Shown in pieces: positions 7,779 to 16,366 of a DNA stretch of 64,000 bases. Position numbers and translations under genes: made by a program. The notes under the pieces were generated by a model, which worked only from the letters and a program-made list of their open reading frames with translations, did no database searches and had not been told where the DNA came from. The stretch is from positions 1,981,001 through 2,045,000 of the forward strand of contig NZ_QUQO01000001.1 in the NCBI RefSeq assembly GCF_003399445.1, written 5' to 3'. The DNA comes from Parvularcula marina (GTDB lineage Bacteria; Pseudomonadota; Alphaproteobacteria; Caulobacterales; Parvularculaceae). How positions within the stretch are numbered: the first letter of the stretch is position 1; the number at the start of each line of letters is the position of its first letter.

Positions 7779-10700
7779 ATGGCCATTCCGCATTTTGAGG
7801 CAGAATATGCCCCGTCCGACATGACTCTGGTGCGTGCCATGCTGGCACGGAATGCCGTCGATCCCGCATTTAAAAAGCGCGTGCAGGACCGCGCCCTTAC
7901 CTATGTCGAGGCGATCCGCGATGCCCCGAAAGGCGCGGGCCTTGAAGACTTCATGCAGGAATACTCACTGACGACCAAAGAAGGGCTCGCCCTCATGGTC
8001 CTCGCCGAGGCGCTCCTGCGAATTCCTGATGAGGAAACGCAAGACAAGCTGATTGCCGACAAGCTCGGCGAGGGTGACTGGGATTCGCCCGATGGCGATG
8101 AAGGCTGGCTCCTGATGGCGGCAAGCTGGGGCATCGGGCTTTCCGCCCGCATCGTCCGCCCCGGCGAGACACCGGGCGGAGTCATCCGCAATCTTGTCCG
8201 CCGGGTCGGCAGCCCCGCTGTCCGCATCGGCACCCGTCAGGCGATGAACTTCCTCGGGCGGAATTTCGTTCTCGGCGAGACGATCGAGGCGGCGATGGAG
8301 CGCGCCAAGCGTCAGGAGAAAAAAGGCTACCGCTACTCCTATGACATGCTGGGCGAGGGCGCCCGCACGATGGAAGACGCAAAGCACTATTACGACTCCT
8401 ACGCGCACGCGATTGACGCCATCGGCTCTCGCGCGAAAAGCAATCAGCCGCCTGAGGACCGCCCCGGTATCTCGGTCAAGCTCTCGGCGCTCGATCCGCG
8501 CTATTTCCTGAAGAACCGCGATGAGGTGATGGACAATCTCGTCGCCCGCACGCTGGAGCTGGCAAAAAAGGCGAAGGCAGAAGATCTCAACTTCACCATG
8601 GACGCCGAAGAGGCCGACCGGCTGGAAATCTCACTGGAGATTTTTCGCAAGCTCGCCATGGCGGAGGAGTTGAAGGGCTGGGACGGTCTCGGCCTTGCGG
8701 TGCAAGCCTACCAGAAACGCGCGCCGGAAGTTATTCACTATATTGACGATCTGGCAAAGGCGACGAACCGTCGCTTCATGCTACGGCTCGTCAAGGGCGC
8801 CTATTGGGATACGGAGATCAAGCGCGCGCAGGAGCGCGGGCTTGATGATTTCCCGGTCTTCACGCGCAAACCCGCAACCGATCTTTGTTATCTTGATTGC
8901 GCGCGGACATTGCTTGATTGCCGTCCACGGATCTTCCCGCAATTTGCCACCCATAACGCGCTGACCATGTCGGCCATTATCGAGATGGGCGGCAAGGAAG
9001 GCTTTGAGTTCCAGCGCCTGCACGGCATGGGCGAAGTCCTCTATGATGCGGAAGTCGTGGACAGCGGCATCCCGGTGCGCATCTATGCACCGGTCGGGGG
9101 GTATAAGGATCTTCTCGCCTATCTCGTTCGCCGGATGCTAGAGAATGCGGCGAACTCGTCATTCGTTGCGCAGATCGCCGATGACCGCATCCCGAATGAA
9201 GACTTGCTCGAATTCCCGCAGGAAGAGCTGCGCCCCGATATCGAGAATGGTGAACCGCCCGTCCACCCGCTGATCCGGACGCCTGAACGCATCTATCCTT
9301 TGCGCCGGAACTCCAAGGGGCTGGAGCTGGGTCATCAGCCGCATATCGATGTGCTCCGTGGAGAGATGGATCGTTTCCGGGGCCCGCGTGAGCCGCTCAA
9401 CGCGATCATCAATGGGGTCGATCACCGCTTTGTGGGCGAGACCCAGCCGATCCTCAATCCCTCACGTCTTGACCAGCCGGTCGGTGAATGGCGCGCCAGC
9501 GGCAAAGCGGAAGTCGATGCCGCGATGGCGGCGGCAAAAGCGGCGTTCCCTGACTGGAATGCGCGCCCTGTGGCTGAACGCGCCGACATCCTCCGGCATT
9601 TTGCGGATCTCATGGAAGAGCAGATGCCGCACCTCATCGCGGTCATCGCGCATGAGGCGGGCCGCACCATCGATGACGGCATTGCGGAGGTTCGTGAGGC
9701 GGTCGATTTCTGCCGCTATTACGCCAATCGCGCTGAAGAACTGATGGTGACCCAAGAGCTGCCCGGCCCGGTCGGTGAGAGCAATATGTACCATCTCGAA
9801 GGGCGCGGCGTGTGGGGCGCGATCTCGCCCTGGAACTTCCCGCTCGCGATTTTCGTGGGGCAGGTCGTGGCCGCTCTCGTCACCGGCAACACGGTCGTTG
9901 CCAAGCCTGCTCCGCAGACGCCCTATATTGCGTGGCGCGCGGTCGAGCTGATGCTGGAGGCGGGTGTGCCCTCCGGCGCGATCAGCCTTGTGCTGGGCGC
10001 TGGCGAAACCGGGGCTGCCCTTGTGGGGCATAAGGACATTTCTGGTGTTGTCTTTACGGGCTCGGTGCCGACGGCAAAGGCCATCAACCGGACGCTTGCG
10101 GAAAAAGACGGCCCCATCGTCCCGCTGATCGCGGAGACGGGCGGCATCAACGCCATGGTCGTTGATTCCTCGGCCTTGCCTGAACAGGTGACAGATGCCG
10201 TCATCGCCTCGGCCTTCCGCTCGGCGGGCCAGCGATGCTCCGCCCTCAGGCTGCTTTATGTGCAGGATGATGTCGCGGATGACATGATCAAAATGATCAA
10301 GGGCGCCGCAGAGGCGCTTGCCATCGGTGCGCCGATGGATTTCGGTATGGATGTCGGTCCGCTGATCGACAAGGATGCCTGCGAGCGGCTGGAGACGCAC
10401 TGGAAAGAGATCACCCAGCACGGCAAGGTAGTCTATGAAGGCAAATCACCGGTTGGCGGCACCTTCTTTGCGCCGCGCATTGTCGAGCTTGATGCGCCGG
10501 ATCGTCTGCAGGCGGAGGCTTTCGGGCCGATCCTGCATATCTGCCGCTGGAAGTCGAAGGATCTGGATAAGGTCATGGCCGCCGCGCGTGGCACAGGCTT
10601 TGGCCTCACCTTTGGCATTCACAGCCGGATTGAGGGTCAGAAACAGGCGCTCGCAGAGATGGCGCCGGCGGGAAATGTCTATATCAACCGCAACCAGGTC

Positions 10701-10868
10701 GGCGCGATCGTCGGGGTACAGCCCTTTGGCGGACATGGCCTCTCGGGCACCGGCCCGAAGGCGGGCGGCCCGCTCTATCTCACGCGCTTTGTCGAAGAGA
10801 AACATGTCTGTGAGGACACAACAGCCGCAGGCGGCAACGCATCGCTCATTGCCCTGAGTGACGAATAA
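7779..10868 (+). CDS. putA: bifunctional proline dehydrogenase / L-glutamate gamma-semialdehyde dehydrogenase
   Basis: A 1029-residue PutA that oxidises proline to glutamate in two steps, FAD-dependent then NAD-dependent, feeding electrons to the quinone pool. The proline dehydrogenase barrel (about 80-470) shows SVKLSALDPRY, RLVKGAYWD, ATHN, FQRLHGMGE and RIYAPVGGYKDLLAYLVRR. The aldehyde dehydrogenase half (about 540-1010) shows ISPWNFPLAIF, VFTGSVPTA, IAETGG, catalytic C820 in GQRCSALR, and PFGGHGLSGTGPKAGG. The length fits the short PutA type that lacks the N-terminal ribbon-helix-helix repressor domain, so transcription is probably controlled by a separate factor. The start is set by a good GAGGAGG site. 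Confidence 0.97.
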   Translation: MAIPHFEAEYAPSDMTLVRAMLARNAVDPAFKKRVQDRALTYVEAIRDAPKGAGLEDFMQEYSLTTKEGLALMVLAEALLRIPDEETQDKLIADKLGEGDWDSPDGDEGWLLMAASWGIGLSARIVRPGETPGGVIRNLVRRVGSPAVRIGTRQAMNFLGRNFVLGETIEAAMERAKRQEKKGYRYSYDMLGEGARTMEDAKHYYDSYAHAIDAIGSRAKSNQPPEDRPGISVKLSALDPRYFLKNRDEVMDNLVARTLELAKKAKAEDLNFTMDAEEADRLEISLEIFRKLAMAEELKGWDGLGLAVQAYQKRAPEVIHYIDDLAKATNRRFMLRLVKGAYWDTEIKRAQERGLDDFPVFTRKPATDLCYLDCARTLLDCRPRIFPQFATHNALTMSAIIEMGGKEGFEFQRLHGMGEVLYDAEVVDSGIPVRIYAPVGGYKDLLAYLVRRMLENAANSSFVAQIADDRIPNEDLLEFPQEELRPDIENGEPPVHPLIRTPERIYPLRRNSKGLELGHQPHIDVLRGEMDRFRGPREPLNAIINGVDHRFVGETQPILNPSRLDQPVGEWRASGKAEVDAAMAAAKAAFPDWNARPVAERADILRHFADLMEEQMPHLIAVIAHEAGRTIDDGIAEVREAVDFCRYYANRAEELMVTQELPGPVGESNMYHLEGRGVWGAISPWNFPLAIFVGQVVAALVTGNTVVAKPAPQTPYIAWRAVELMLEAGVPSGAISLVLGAGETGAALVGHKDISGVVFTGSVPTAKAINRTLAEKDGPIVPLIAETGGINAMVVDSSALPEQVTDAVIASAFRSAGQRCSALRLLYVQDDVADDMIKMIKGAAEALAIGAPMDFGMDVGPLIDKDACERLETHWKEITQHGKVVYEGKSPVGGTFFAPRIVELDAPDRLQAEAFGPILHICRWKSKDLDKVMAAARGTGFGLTFGIHSRIEGQKQALAEMAPAGNVYINRNQVGAIVGVQPFGGHGLSGTGPKAGGPLYLTRFVEEKHVCEDTTAAGGNASLIALSDE

Positions 10869-10876
10869 GGAACTCT

Positions 10877-10898
10877 CCTCCCCCGCTTGCGGGGGAGG
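10877..10898. terminator. bidirectional hairpin between putA and zapE
   Basis: CCTCCCCCGC at 10877-10886 and GCGGGGGAGG at 10889-10898 form a perfect 10-bp stem with a 2-nt nominal loop between two convergent genes. No long T tract follows on either strand, so it may work as a weak or Rho-assisted terminator. Confidence 0.6.
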
Positions 10899-10901
10899 TG
10901 T

Positions 10902-12050
10902 CTACTCCGCTGCCTGTTCCGAGACGCCCTCATGTTCCTGTGAGAGATAATCCCGGCTGCGCATTTCATGAAGGCGGCTGGCCGTCCGCTGGAACTCGAA
11001 TGCGCCGTCCCCTGACGGATAAAGCCCGTCGGGCTCTGCTGCTGCCGAACAGATCAGCATGGCGCGCGCCTCGTAAAGCGCATCAATGAAGGTGACAAAG
11101 CGTTTGGCTTCGTTCCGGTTTTCCGGCCCCAGAAGCGGGATGTCGTCGATGAAGACGACGGGGAATTCGGATGCGAGGGTCAGATAATCGCCCGGCCCGA
11201 ACTTCTCACTGCACCAGTGTTTGAATGCCCCTCTTGCCACTCCGCGCGAGGCACACGGAACATGAAGGCTGCGGCGCCCGACATCGATTTCCATCGGCGC
11301 GATCTCGCCGCGCGCGGTCATGCGCGCGAAAAGCTCGTCCATCCTCGCGGTGGCGTCCTTGCCCAGCGGCGAGAAATAGACCCGGTCCCCTTCGAGATGA
11401 CCCAGCCGGTAATCCCGGGCGGCGGAAATCTCCATCACCTCCAGACGCTCTTTCAGAAGCGCGATGGCGGGCAGGAAGAGCTGACGGTTAAGCCCGTCCT
11501 TGTAAAGATCATCAGGATGCCGGTTCGAGGTCGCCACCACCACCGCGCCCAGCTCAAACAGCGTGCCGAACAGCCGCCCCAGCAGCATGGCATCGGTGAT
11601 GTCCGACACCTGAAACTCATCGAAACATAAAAGATGCGCCTCGGAGAAGACGTGGTTCGCCGCATGCGGGATCGGATCGTCGAGCGAGGCGCTCTTCATA
11701 CGCGAGGGGTGAGCGCGACGTGTCTTTTCGTCCATTGCGCGCCAGTCGCGGATGAAACGGTGAGTTCGCTGCATGAAAGCATGAAAATGCACCCGCAGTT
11801 TTGCCCGCACCGGCGCCTTCTCGAAAAAGAGGTCCATCAGCAGGCTTTTGCCTGCCCCGACCCCGCCCCAGAGATAGAGGCCCTTTGGCGGCTTAGGGGT
11901 TTTGCGGAACAGCCCCTTTGCCGCCGGATCATATCGCTTGAGGGATTTTGCCAGCCGGTCGAGCGCCTCGGCGCCTGCGCGCTGGGCGGGATCGGGCTGC
12001 AGCGTGCCGTCGCGCACCATGGCGTCATAGGCGGAAAGCGGTGAAGGCAT
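10902..12050 (-). CDS. zapE: cell division protein ZapE (AFG1-like ATPase)
   Basis: A 382-residue AFG1/LACE1-family P-loop ATPase; in enterobacteria it associates with the Z-ring, and mitochondrial homologues act in protein quality control. The Walker A is GGVGAGKS, preceded by PKGLYLWG; the following MDLFFEKAP and RVHFHAFMQRTH are family signatures. Walker B is LLCFDEFQVSDITDAM, then VVATSNRHPDDLYKDGLNR. The C-terminal part has DYLTLASEFPVVFIDDIP and RFVTFIDALYE. The length is typical. It is divergent from the dehydratase gene by 78 bp and sits a few kilobases from the sdh genes, a neighbourhood seen in other alphaproteobacteria. Confidence 0.95.
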   Translation of the reverse strand: MPSPLSAYDAMVRDGTLQPDPAQRAGAEALDRLAKSLKRYDPAAKGLFRKTPKPPKGLYLWGGVGAGKSLLMDLFFEKAPVRAKLRVHFHAFMQRTHRFIRDWRAMDEKTRRAHPSRMKSASLDDPIPHAANHVFSEAHLLCFDEFQVSDITDAMLLGRLFGTLFELGAVVVATSNRHPDDLYKDGLNRQLFLPAIALLKERLEVMEISAARDYRLGHLEGDRVYFSPLGKDATARMDELFARMTARGEIAPMEIDVGRRSLHVPCASRGVARGAFKHWCSEKFGPGDYLTLASEFPVVFIDDIPLLGPENRNEAKRFVTFIDALYEARAMLICSAAAEPDGLYPSGDGAFEFQRTASRLHEMRSRDYLSQEHEGVSEQAAE

Positions 12051-12128
12051 GGAAATCCTGTTTGGCTGACGGTACAGGCGGGCGGGAACGCATGATATAG
12101 CCGCCTCAGTCGGGGAGACAATTCACAG

Positions 12129-13115
12129 ATGATCGACGCTTCGGTGACCTTCGCAGATATCAAGGCAGCCGCCGAACGGCTGAAGCCCTATATCAACCGC
12201 ACGCCGCTGTTGCGCTCGACGGTGCTCGACATGCGCTCGGGCGGCACGGTGTTTCTGAAAGCCGAATGCGTTCAGCGCACGGGCTCCTTCAAGATCCGGG
12301 GCGCGCTCAACCGCATCCTGCAATTGACAGAGGATGAGCGCAAAGTCGGGGTCGTTGCCTATTCATCCGGCAATCATGCGCAGGGCGTAGCGCTTGCGGC
12401 AAAGCTGGCGGGCGTCGATGCAACGATCGTGATGCCGGAAGATGCCCCTGAGGTGAAACGCGAGCGGACCCGGCGCCTTGGCGCGGAGATCGTCACCTAT
12501 CAGCGCCTGACCGAGAGCCGCGAGGATATCGCCGCCGGGATCGCCGCCGAACGCGGTGCCGTCCTTGTGCCGCCTTTTGAGGATCCGCACATCATTGCGG
12601 GGCAGGGGACGTCGGGCCTTGAGATCGCCGAGGAGATGATGCGTCTGGGGCGCGAGATCGACCAGGTCATGGTCTGCTGCTCAGGCGGCGGATTGGCGGC
12701 GGGGGTGGGTATCGCCATGAAAGAGCTCAGCCCAAAGACAAAACTGATCACGGTCGAGCCCAATGGCTATGATGATGTGAAACGCTCACTCGTTGCGGGC
12801 ACGCGGGTCACCAATGTGCCGGGCAGCAGTTCGATCTGCGATGCGTTGTTGCTACCCACCCCGGGGCATCTGACTTTCTCGATCCTCAAATCGCTGGGAG
12901 CGACGGGGATCTCGGTTTCCGACCGTGAGGCGATGGGTGCCATCCGTTTTGCCGCTGAAGAGCTGCGGGTTGTCGCGGAACCCGGCGGCGCGGTCGCGCT
13001 GGCAGGCGTGCTCTATGGACATGTCGACAGCCGCGACAAGACAACCGTCGCGCTGATCACCGGCGGGAATATCGATACAAAAGTGCTGGATCAGGCGTTG
13101 CGTTACGCGGCCTGA
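12129..13115 (+). CDS. PLP-dependent serine/threonine dehydratase family protein
   Basis: A 328-residue fold-type II PLP enzyme. The Schiff-base lysine is K55 in TGSFKIRGA; SSGNHAQGVA binds substrate, CSGGGLAAG the PLP phosphate, and ITGGNID lies at the end. It lacks the C-terminal ACT domain of biosynthetic IlvA, so it resembles catabolic threonine dehydratase, serine racemase or threo-3-hydroxyaspartate dehydratase; these cannot be separated by eye. It produces 2-oxobutyrate or pyruvate plus ammonia from threonine or serine if a dehydratase. It is divergent from zapE and overlaps the convergent arsC by 13 bp. Confidence 0.9.
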   Translation: MIDASVTFADIKAAAERLKPYINRTPLLRSTVLDMRSGGTVFLKAECVQRTGSFKIRGALNRILQLTEDERKVGVVAYSSGNHAQGVALAAKLAGVDATIVMPEDAPEVKRERTRRLGAEIVTYQRLTESREDIAAGIAAERGAVLVPPFEDPHIIAGQGTSGLEIAEEMMRLGREIDQVMVCCSGGGLAAGVGIAMKELSPKTKLITVEPNGYDDVKRSLVAGTRVTNVPGSSSICDALLLPTPGHLTFSILKSLGATGISVSDREAMGAIRFAAEELRVVAEPGGAVALAGVLYGHVDSRDKTTVALITGGNIDTKVLDQALRYAA

Positions 13116-13561
13116 CGGGCGCGGACAAAATCATCGATCCGGGCGCGGATATCGGCGAAGACTTTGTCGAATTCGGCCTTCTTATCCTCATCGCTGCCCG
13201 TTGCGGCGGCTGGGTCGGGAAATGACCAGTGGAGCTTCTCCGGCATCTGCCCGCCGGGGCGGACGGGCCAGACGGGGCAGGTCTCACCGGCCGCATTGTC
13301 ACAGACCGTGATGACAATATCCATCAGCGGCGCATCGGGCGCGGCAAATTCATCCCAGCTTTTCGAGCGTGGCGCGCCGCCATCCCCGGTCACGACCGGG
13401 ATGTCATGTTTCTTCAGGGTAGAGAGCGCAAATGGGTTCGGGCCGCCAACCGGTTTCGATCCGGCGGAGAAGGCGCGATAGCCGTCAATGGAATTGAGAT
13501 AGCTTTCAGACAGGATCGACCGGGCGGAATTCCCGGTACAGAGGAAAAGGACGTTGGTCAT
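13103..13561 (-). CDS. arsC: arsenate reductase, low-molecular-weight phosphatase type
   Basis: A 152-residue protein of the thioredoxin-coupled ArsC family. The P-loop CTGNSARS carries nucleophile C8, and the redox relay cysteines C87 and C95 sit in TVCDNAAGETCPVWP, the arrangement of the staphylococcal enzyme (C10, C82, C89). It reduces arsenate to arsenite in the cytoplasm. Translation is coupled to the upstream arsR by a 4-bp ATGA overlap. No arsenite efflux gene (arsB, acr3) follows in this window, so export must rely on a gene elsewhere. Its 3' end overlaps the convergent dehydratase gene. Confidence 0.93.
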   Translation of the reverse strand: MTNVLFLCTGNSARSILSESYLNSIDGYRAFSAGSKPVGGPNPFALSTLKKHDIPVVTGDGGAPRSKSWDEFAAPDAPLMDIVITVCDNAAGETCPVWPVRPGGQMPEKLHWSFPDPAAATGSDEDKKAEFDKVFADIRARIDDFVRARQAA

Positions 13562-13905
13562 GTCGCCTCGAGGGCCTGGCGTGCAGCTTCCCTCATATCA
13601 TCGATCCCGCAGATCTCCTTGTCCGAGCTGCAGCAGTCACGCAGCAGGAACTCAACAAGGCCGTGAATGCCGCTGTAATTGGCGCGGTAGATGATCAGCC
13701 GCCCATCCCGCTCTGAGGTCACAAGACCCGCCAGCAGAAGTTCCTTGAGGTGGAAGGAAAGGGTCGAGGACGGAACGCTCACCTGCTGGGCCAGCTCTCC
13801 GGCAGGCAGGCCCTTGGGGCCGGCAACGACCAGCTCTCTTAACACCTGAAGACGGGTGGTTTGAGCCAGCGCACTGAACCCGGTTGCGGCGTCCTTGATT
13901 TCCAT
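13558..13905 (-). CDS. arsR: ArsR family arsenic-responsive transcriptional repressor
   Basis: A 115-residue winged-helix repressor. The recognition region is GELAQQVSVPSSTLSFHLKELLLAGLVTSERDGR. Near the C-terminus C91, C92 and C99 (DCCSSDKEIC) form a likely three-coordinate As(III)/Sb(III) site, resembling the C-terminal cysteine triad of Acidithiobacillus ArsR rather than the helix-4 site of plasmid ArsR. The start at 13905 is chosen because GGAG precedes it and because a longer frame to 14037 adds 44 residues outside the fold. It leads the arsR-arsC pair and is divergent from an outer-membrane barrel gene across 165 bp. Confidence 0.9.
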   Translation of the reverse strand: MEIKDAATGFSALAQTTRLQVLRELVVAGPKGLPAGELAQQVSVPSSTLSFHLKELLLAGLVTSERDGRLIIYRANYSGIHGLVEFLLRDCCSSDKEICGIDDMREAARQALEAT

Positions 13906-13993
13906 TTCGGTCTCTCCTCCGTCGGAAGGGAACTCTTTTGCGACATTGCGGCCCAAGCACAAGTGATGTTCCTGAGAGGCACGTTTAGAAGAA

Positions 13994-14071
13994 TTGAAAT
14001 TCCGCAGGGGGCTCCACATCTCCCCGTCTGTCGGCACGCCCGCCGAACAGAATGTTTTTGAGGAATTTCAA
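13994..14071. promoter_or_regulatory. inverted repeat in the arsR / outer-membrane barrel intergenic region
   Basis: TTGAAATTCC (13994-14003) and GGAATTTCAA (14062-14071) are perfect reverse complements 58 bp apart. The second copy covers part of the ribosome site (GAGGA, 14060-14064) and the A of the barrel gene's start codon. It could be a pair of regulator half-sites or an mRNA stem that hides the ribosome site. Confidence 0.4.
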
Positions 14072-14622
14072 TGACTAAAGTAAGTGCAGTGGCTCTTGCA
14101 GCCCTTTCGGCCGCCCTTCTTTCCGGGACGGCCCTCGCCGGTGACGGCAATTCGAAAGCCAGCGTCGGCTACACAGCTGCCGATTTCGATGACGCAACGC
14201 TCGGCCTTGCGGTCGCCCGCTATAATTACAGCTTCACCGACTATCTCGCCGCTGAAGGCGAAATCGGTTTCGGTATTGTCGATGATGATGTCAGCGACGG
14301 CGTTTTCTCCGCCGATGTCTCGGCTGATTTCACCTATGGCCTCTTCGGTGTCGTCCAGTATCCGTTCGATGACCGCGGCTCGAATGTATTTGCCCGTATC
14401 GGCTATATGGACACCGATCTTGAATTCGATGTCGACGGCTTCGGCGACATTGATGTCGGCGCGGATGGCGCAGCCTACGGCATCGGTGCCAACTACTTCT
14501 TCAACGAGCAGTCCGGTGTGCGTTTCGACTACACCCGCTTTGATGCGGATGTGGACGAAGACGGCGTCGAAGCTGACGGCGAAGCCGATCTCTACGGCAT
14601 TTCCTACGTCTTCAAATTCTAA
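14071..14622 (+). CDS. outer membrane beta-barrel protein (OmpA/Opa-like)
   Basis: A 183-residue precursor with a signal peptide ending LSGTALA-GD (about 23 residues) and alternating aromatic/hydrophobic strands, such as ASVGYTAADF, GLAVARYNYSF, YLAAEGEIGFG and FARIGYMDTDLEF. It ends in YVFKF; a terminal phenylalanine is the usual outer-membrane assembly signal. It fits an eight-stranded barrel of the OMP_b-brl type. The loops are rich in aspartate (VDDDVSDG, DADVDEDG). A paralogue follows in tandem after a terminator. Function is unknown; structural, adhesive or divalent-cation roles are all possible. Confidence 0.85.
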   Translation: MTKVSAVALAALSAALLSGTALAGDGNSKASVGYTAADFDDATLGLAVARYNYSFTDYLAAEGEIGFGIVDDDVSDGVFSADVSADFTYGLFGVVQYPFDDRGSNVFARIGYMDTDLEFDVDGFGDIDVGADGAAYGIGANYFFNEQSGVRFDYTRFDADVDEDGVEADGEADLYGISYVFKF

Positions 14623-14644
14623 TTTGATGACGTCATTCGCGGAG

Positions 14645-14673
14645 AAGCCCGGCCACACCAGCCGGGCTTTTCT
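14645..14673 (+). terminator. intrinsic terminator after first barrel gene
   Basis: AAGCCCGGC (14645-14653) and GCCGGGCTT (14661-14669) form a perfect stem with loop CACACCA, followed by TTCT. It lies 22 bp after the stop codon. Confidence 0.88.
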
Positions 14674-14784
14674 GTGTCCAGCGTCTTTCCGGTCACTGGC
14701 CAAAAGCCTAAAATCACGCGCATAAGGGCCCATTCGGCGCAAGTTTTGCGTCATGCGAAATATATCGGGCTTCCGGAGAGAGTT

Positions 14785-15312
14785 ATGCGCCAGTTTTTCC
14801 CTATTCTGGGCGGTATTGCCGCCACCATGCTTCTGGCTTCGGCCGCACATGCCGGTGACGGCAAGTCGCGCGCGAGCTTTGGCTACACCCATTATGACTC
14901 AACGGGTGGTGAGCTGGGCATGATCACCGCCCGCTATGGCTACCAGCCTTACAAATATATCGGCATCGAAGGCGAGCTGAGCACGGGCATCGTTGATGAG
15001 ACCGTGACGGTCGGCACGCAGACCGCCGATATCGGTGTCGACATCGCCTACGGGCTTTATTCGACCGTACAGGTCCCGTTTGACCGTCTGGGTTCGAATG
15101 TTTTTGTCCGCGCAGGCTATCAGGAAATTCATTTCGATCTTGAATCCGGCGCGACCACGGCAGAGGGCGAGCTTAAAGGCCTTGGCTATGGCGGCGGGCT
15201 CAATGTCATGTTCACCGTCCATCACGGCCTGCGCATGGAATATACGCGCGTAGAAGGCGAGGATGACGAGAACGCCGATACCTATTCGCTGTCCTACGTC
15301 CTGCGCTTCTAG
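14785..15312 (+). CDS. outer membrane beta-barrel protein, paralogue of the preceding gene
   Basis: A 175-residue precursor with a signal peptide ending ASAAHA-GD and a barrel of the same kind as the gene at 14071: the mature N-terminus GDGKSRASFGYTHYD parallels GDGNSKASVGYTAAD, and both end in aromatic-terminal strands (SYVLRF here). The start at 14785 is chosen for its signal peptide and upstream CGGAGAG; an upstream frame to 14674 runs through the preceding terminator region. The two proteins are diverged tandem duplicates separated by a terminator, so they are probably expressed independently. Specific function is not known. Confidence 0.83.
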   Translation: MRQFFPILGGIAATMLLASAAHAGDGKSRASFGYTHYDSTGGELGMITARYGYQPYKYIGIEGELSTGIVDETVTVGTQTADIGVDIAYGLYSTVQVPFDRLGSNVFVRAGYQEIHFDLESGATTAEGELKGLGYGGGLNVMFTVHHGLRMEYTRVEGEDDENADTYSLSYVLRF

Positions 15313-15350
15313 GCACGCGGAAGACTTCACCGGGGGGTGATCCGACCACG

Positions 15351-15383
15351 AAAAAAGCCCGGCAGCGATGCCGGGCTTTTTTT
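15351..15383. terminator. bidirectional intrinsic terminator between barrel gene and sdhB
   Basis: AAAAAAGCCCGGCA (15351-15364) pairs with TGCCGGGCTTTTTT (15369-15382) around GCGA. The A and T tracts make it functional on both strands, ending the plus-strand barrel gene and the minus-strand sdhB transcript. Confidence 0.93.
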
Positions 15384-15400
15384 ATCCGTTACTGGAAGGC

Positions 15401-16192
15401 CTAGCGGCGCTCGACCTGCATCCGCTTGATCTCGTTGATCGCCTCTGCGGGGTTCAGCCCCTTGGGGCAGACATTCACGCAGTTCATGATCGTGTGGCAG
15501 CGATAAAGCTTGAAGGTGTCTTCAAGCGCGGCAAGTCGCTCATCGGTCTTGTCGTCGCGGCTGTCCTTGATCCAGCGATGCGCCTGAAGCAGCGCGGCGG
15601 GGCCGAGATATTCATCCTGGCCGTCCTTGTTGCCGTTCCACCAATAGGACGGGCACGACGTCGAGCAGCAGGCGCACAGGATACATTCATAAAGCCCGTC
15701 GAGCTTCTCGCGATCTTCCGGGCTCTGACGGTGCTCGGTCTCGGGCTCGTCATCCGCCTGAAGATAGGGCTGCACCTCGGCATGCTGCTGGTAGAATTTC
15801 GAAAGATCTGTGACGAGGTCTTTGACGACCGGCTGGTGCGGCAGCGGATAGATCGAGATGTCGCCCGAGCCCAGCTCATCGAGCCCCGTGATACAGGCAA
15901 GGCCGTTCTTGCCATTGATGTTGAAGGCGCAGGACCCGCAGACCCCTTCGCGGCAGGACCGCCGGAAGGCGAGGGTCGAATCGAAGTCGGATTTGATCTT
16001 GATGAGGAGGTCGAGGACCATCGAGACGCCGGTGACATCGACCTGATAGCTGTCGACGCGCGGGTTCTCTCCGTCATCGGGATCATAGCGGTAGACCTTG
16101 ACGGTGCGGATATCGCCGCCGTCCGCCTTGGCCTTGTGGACGCGGCCCTTGCCGGTGATTTTCGAATTCCGCGGGAGGGTGAGTTCGACCAT
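15401..16192 (-). CDS. sdhB: succinate dehydrogenase iron-sulfur subunit
   Basis: A 263-residue SdhB, carrying electrons from the flavoprotein to ubiquinone. The plant-type [2Fe-2S] site is [21 protein letters not shown]; the [4Fe-4S] and [3Fe-4S] ligands are [12 protein letters not shown] and [17 protein letters not shown]. The length is normal. It is separated from sdhA by a creD-like gene and an NTF2-like gene on the same strand, with 174 bp between creD start side and sdhB, so it may have its own promoter at about 16193-16366. In most relatives sdhB directly follows sdhA. Confidence 0.97.
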   Translation of the reverse strand: MVELTLPRNSKITGKGRVHKAKADGGDIRTVKVYRYDPDDGENPRVDSYQVDVTGVSMVLDLLIKIKSDFDSTLAFRRSCREGVCGSCAFNINGKNGLACITGLDELGSGDISIYPLPHQPVVKDLVTDLSKFYQQHAEVQPYLQADDEPETEHRQSPEDREKLDGLYECILCACCSTSCPSYWWNGNKDGQDEYLGPAALLQAHRWIKDSRDDKTDERLAALEDTFKLYRCHTIMNCVNVCPKGLNPAEAINEIKRMQVERR

Positions 16193-16366
16193 GTGGTTTC
16201 GGCCTCATGAAGAGAGATGGATTTTTCCGGCTTCCGATAGCAGGGCCCGCCGCGGAGTGCAAAACGACAGATTGGCGCGCTGCTGCCGATGATTTCGGTA
16301 GAAAAATCACCTTGATGATCGGTTAAAGGCCCCTTGCCGCTAAGACAAAGGGCCTTCCGGTCAGGA

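Noticed and set aside
9462-10421. Minus-strand open frame of 319 codons within putA
   Set aside because: Antisense to the conserved aldehyde dehydrogenase domain; a GC-rich shadow frame without homology.
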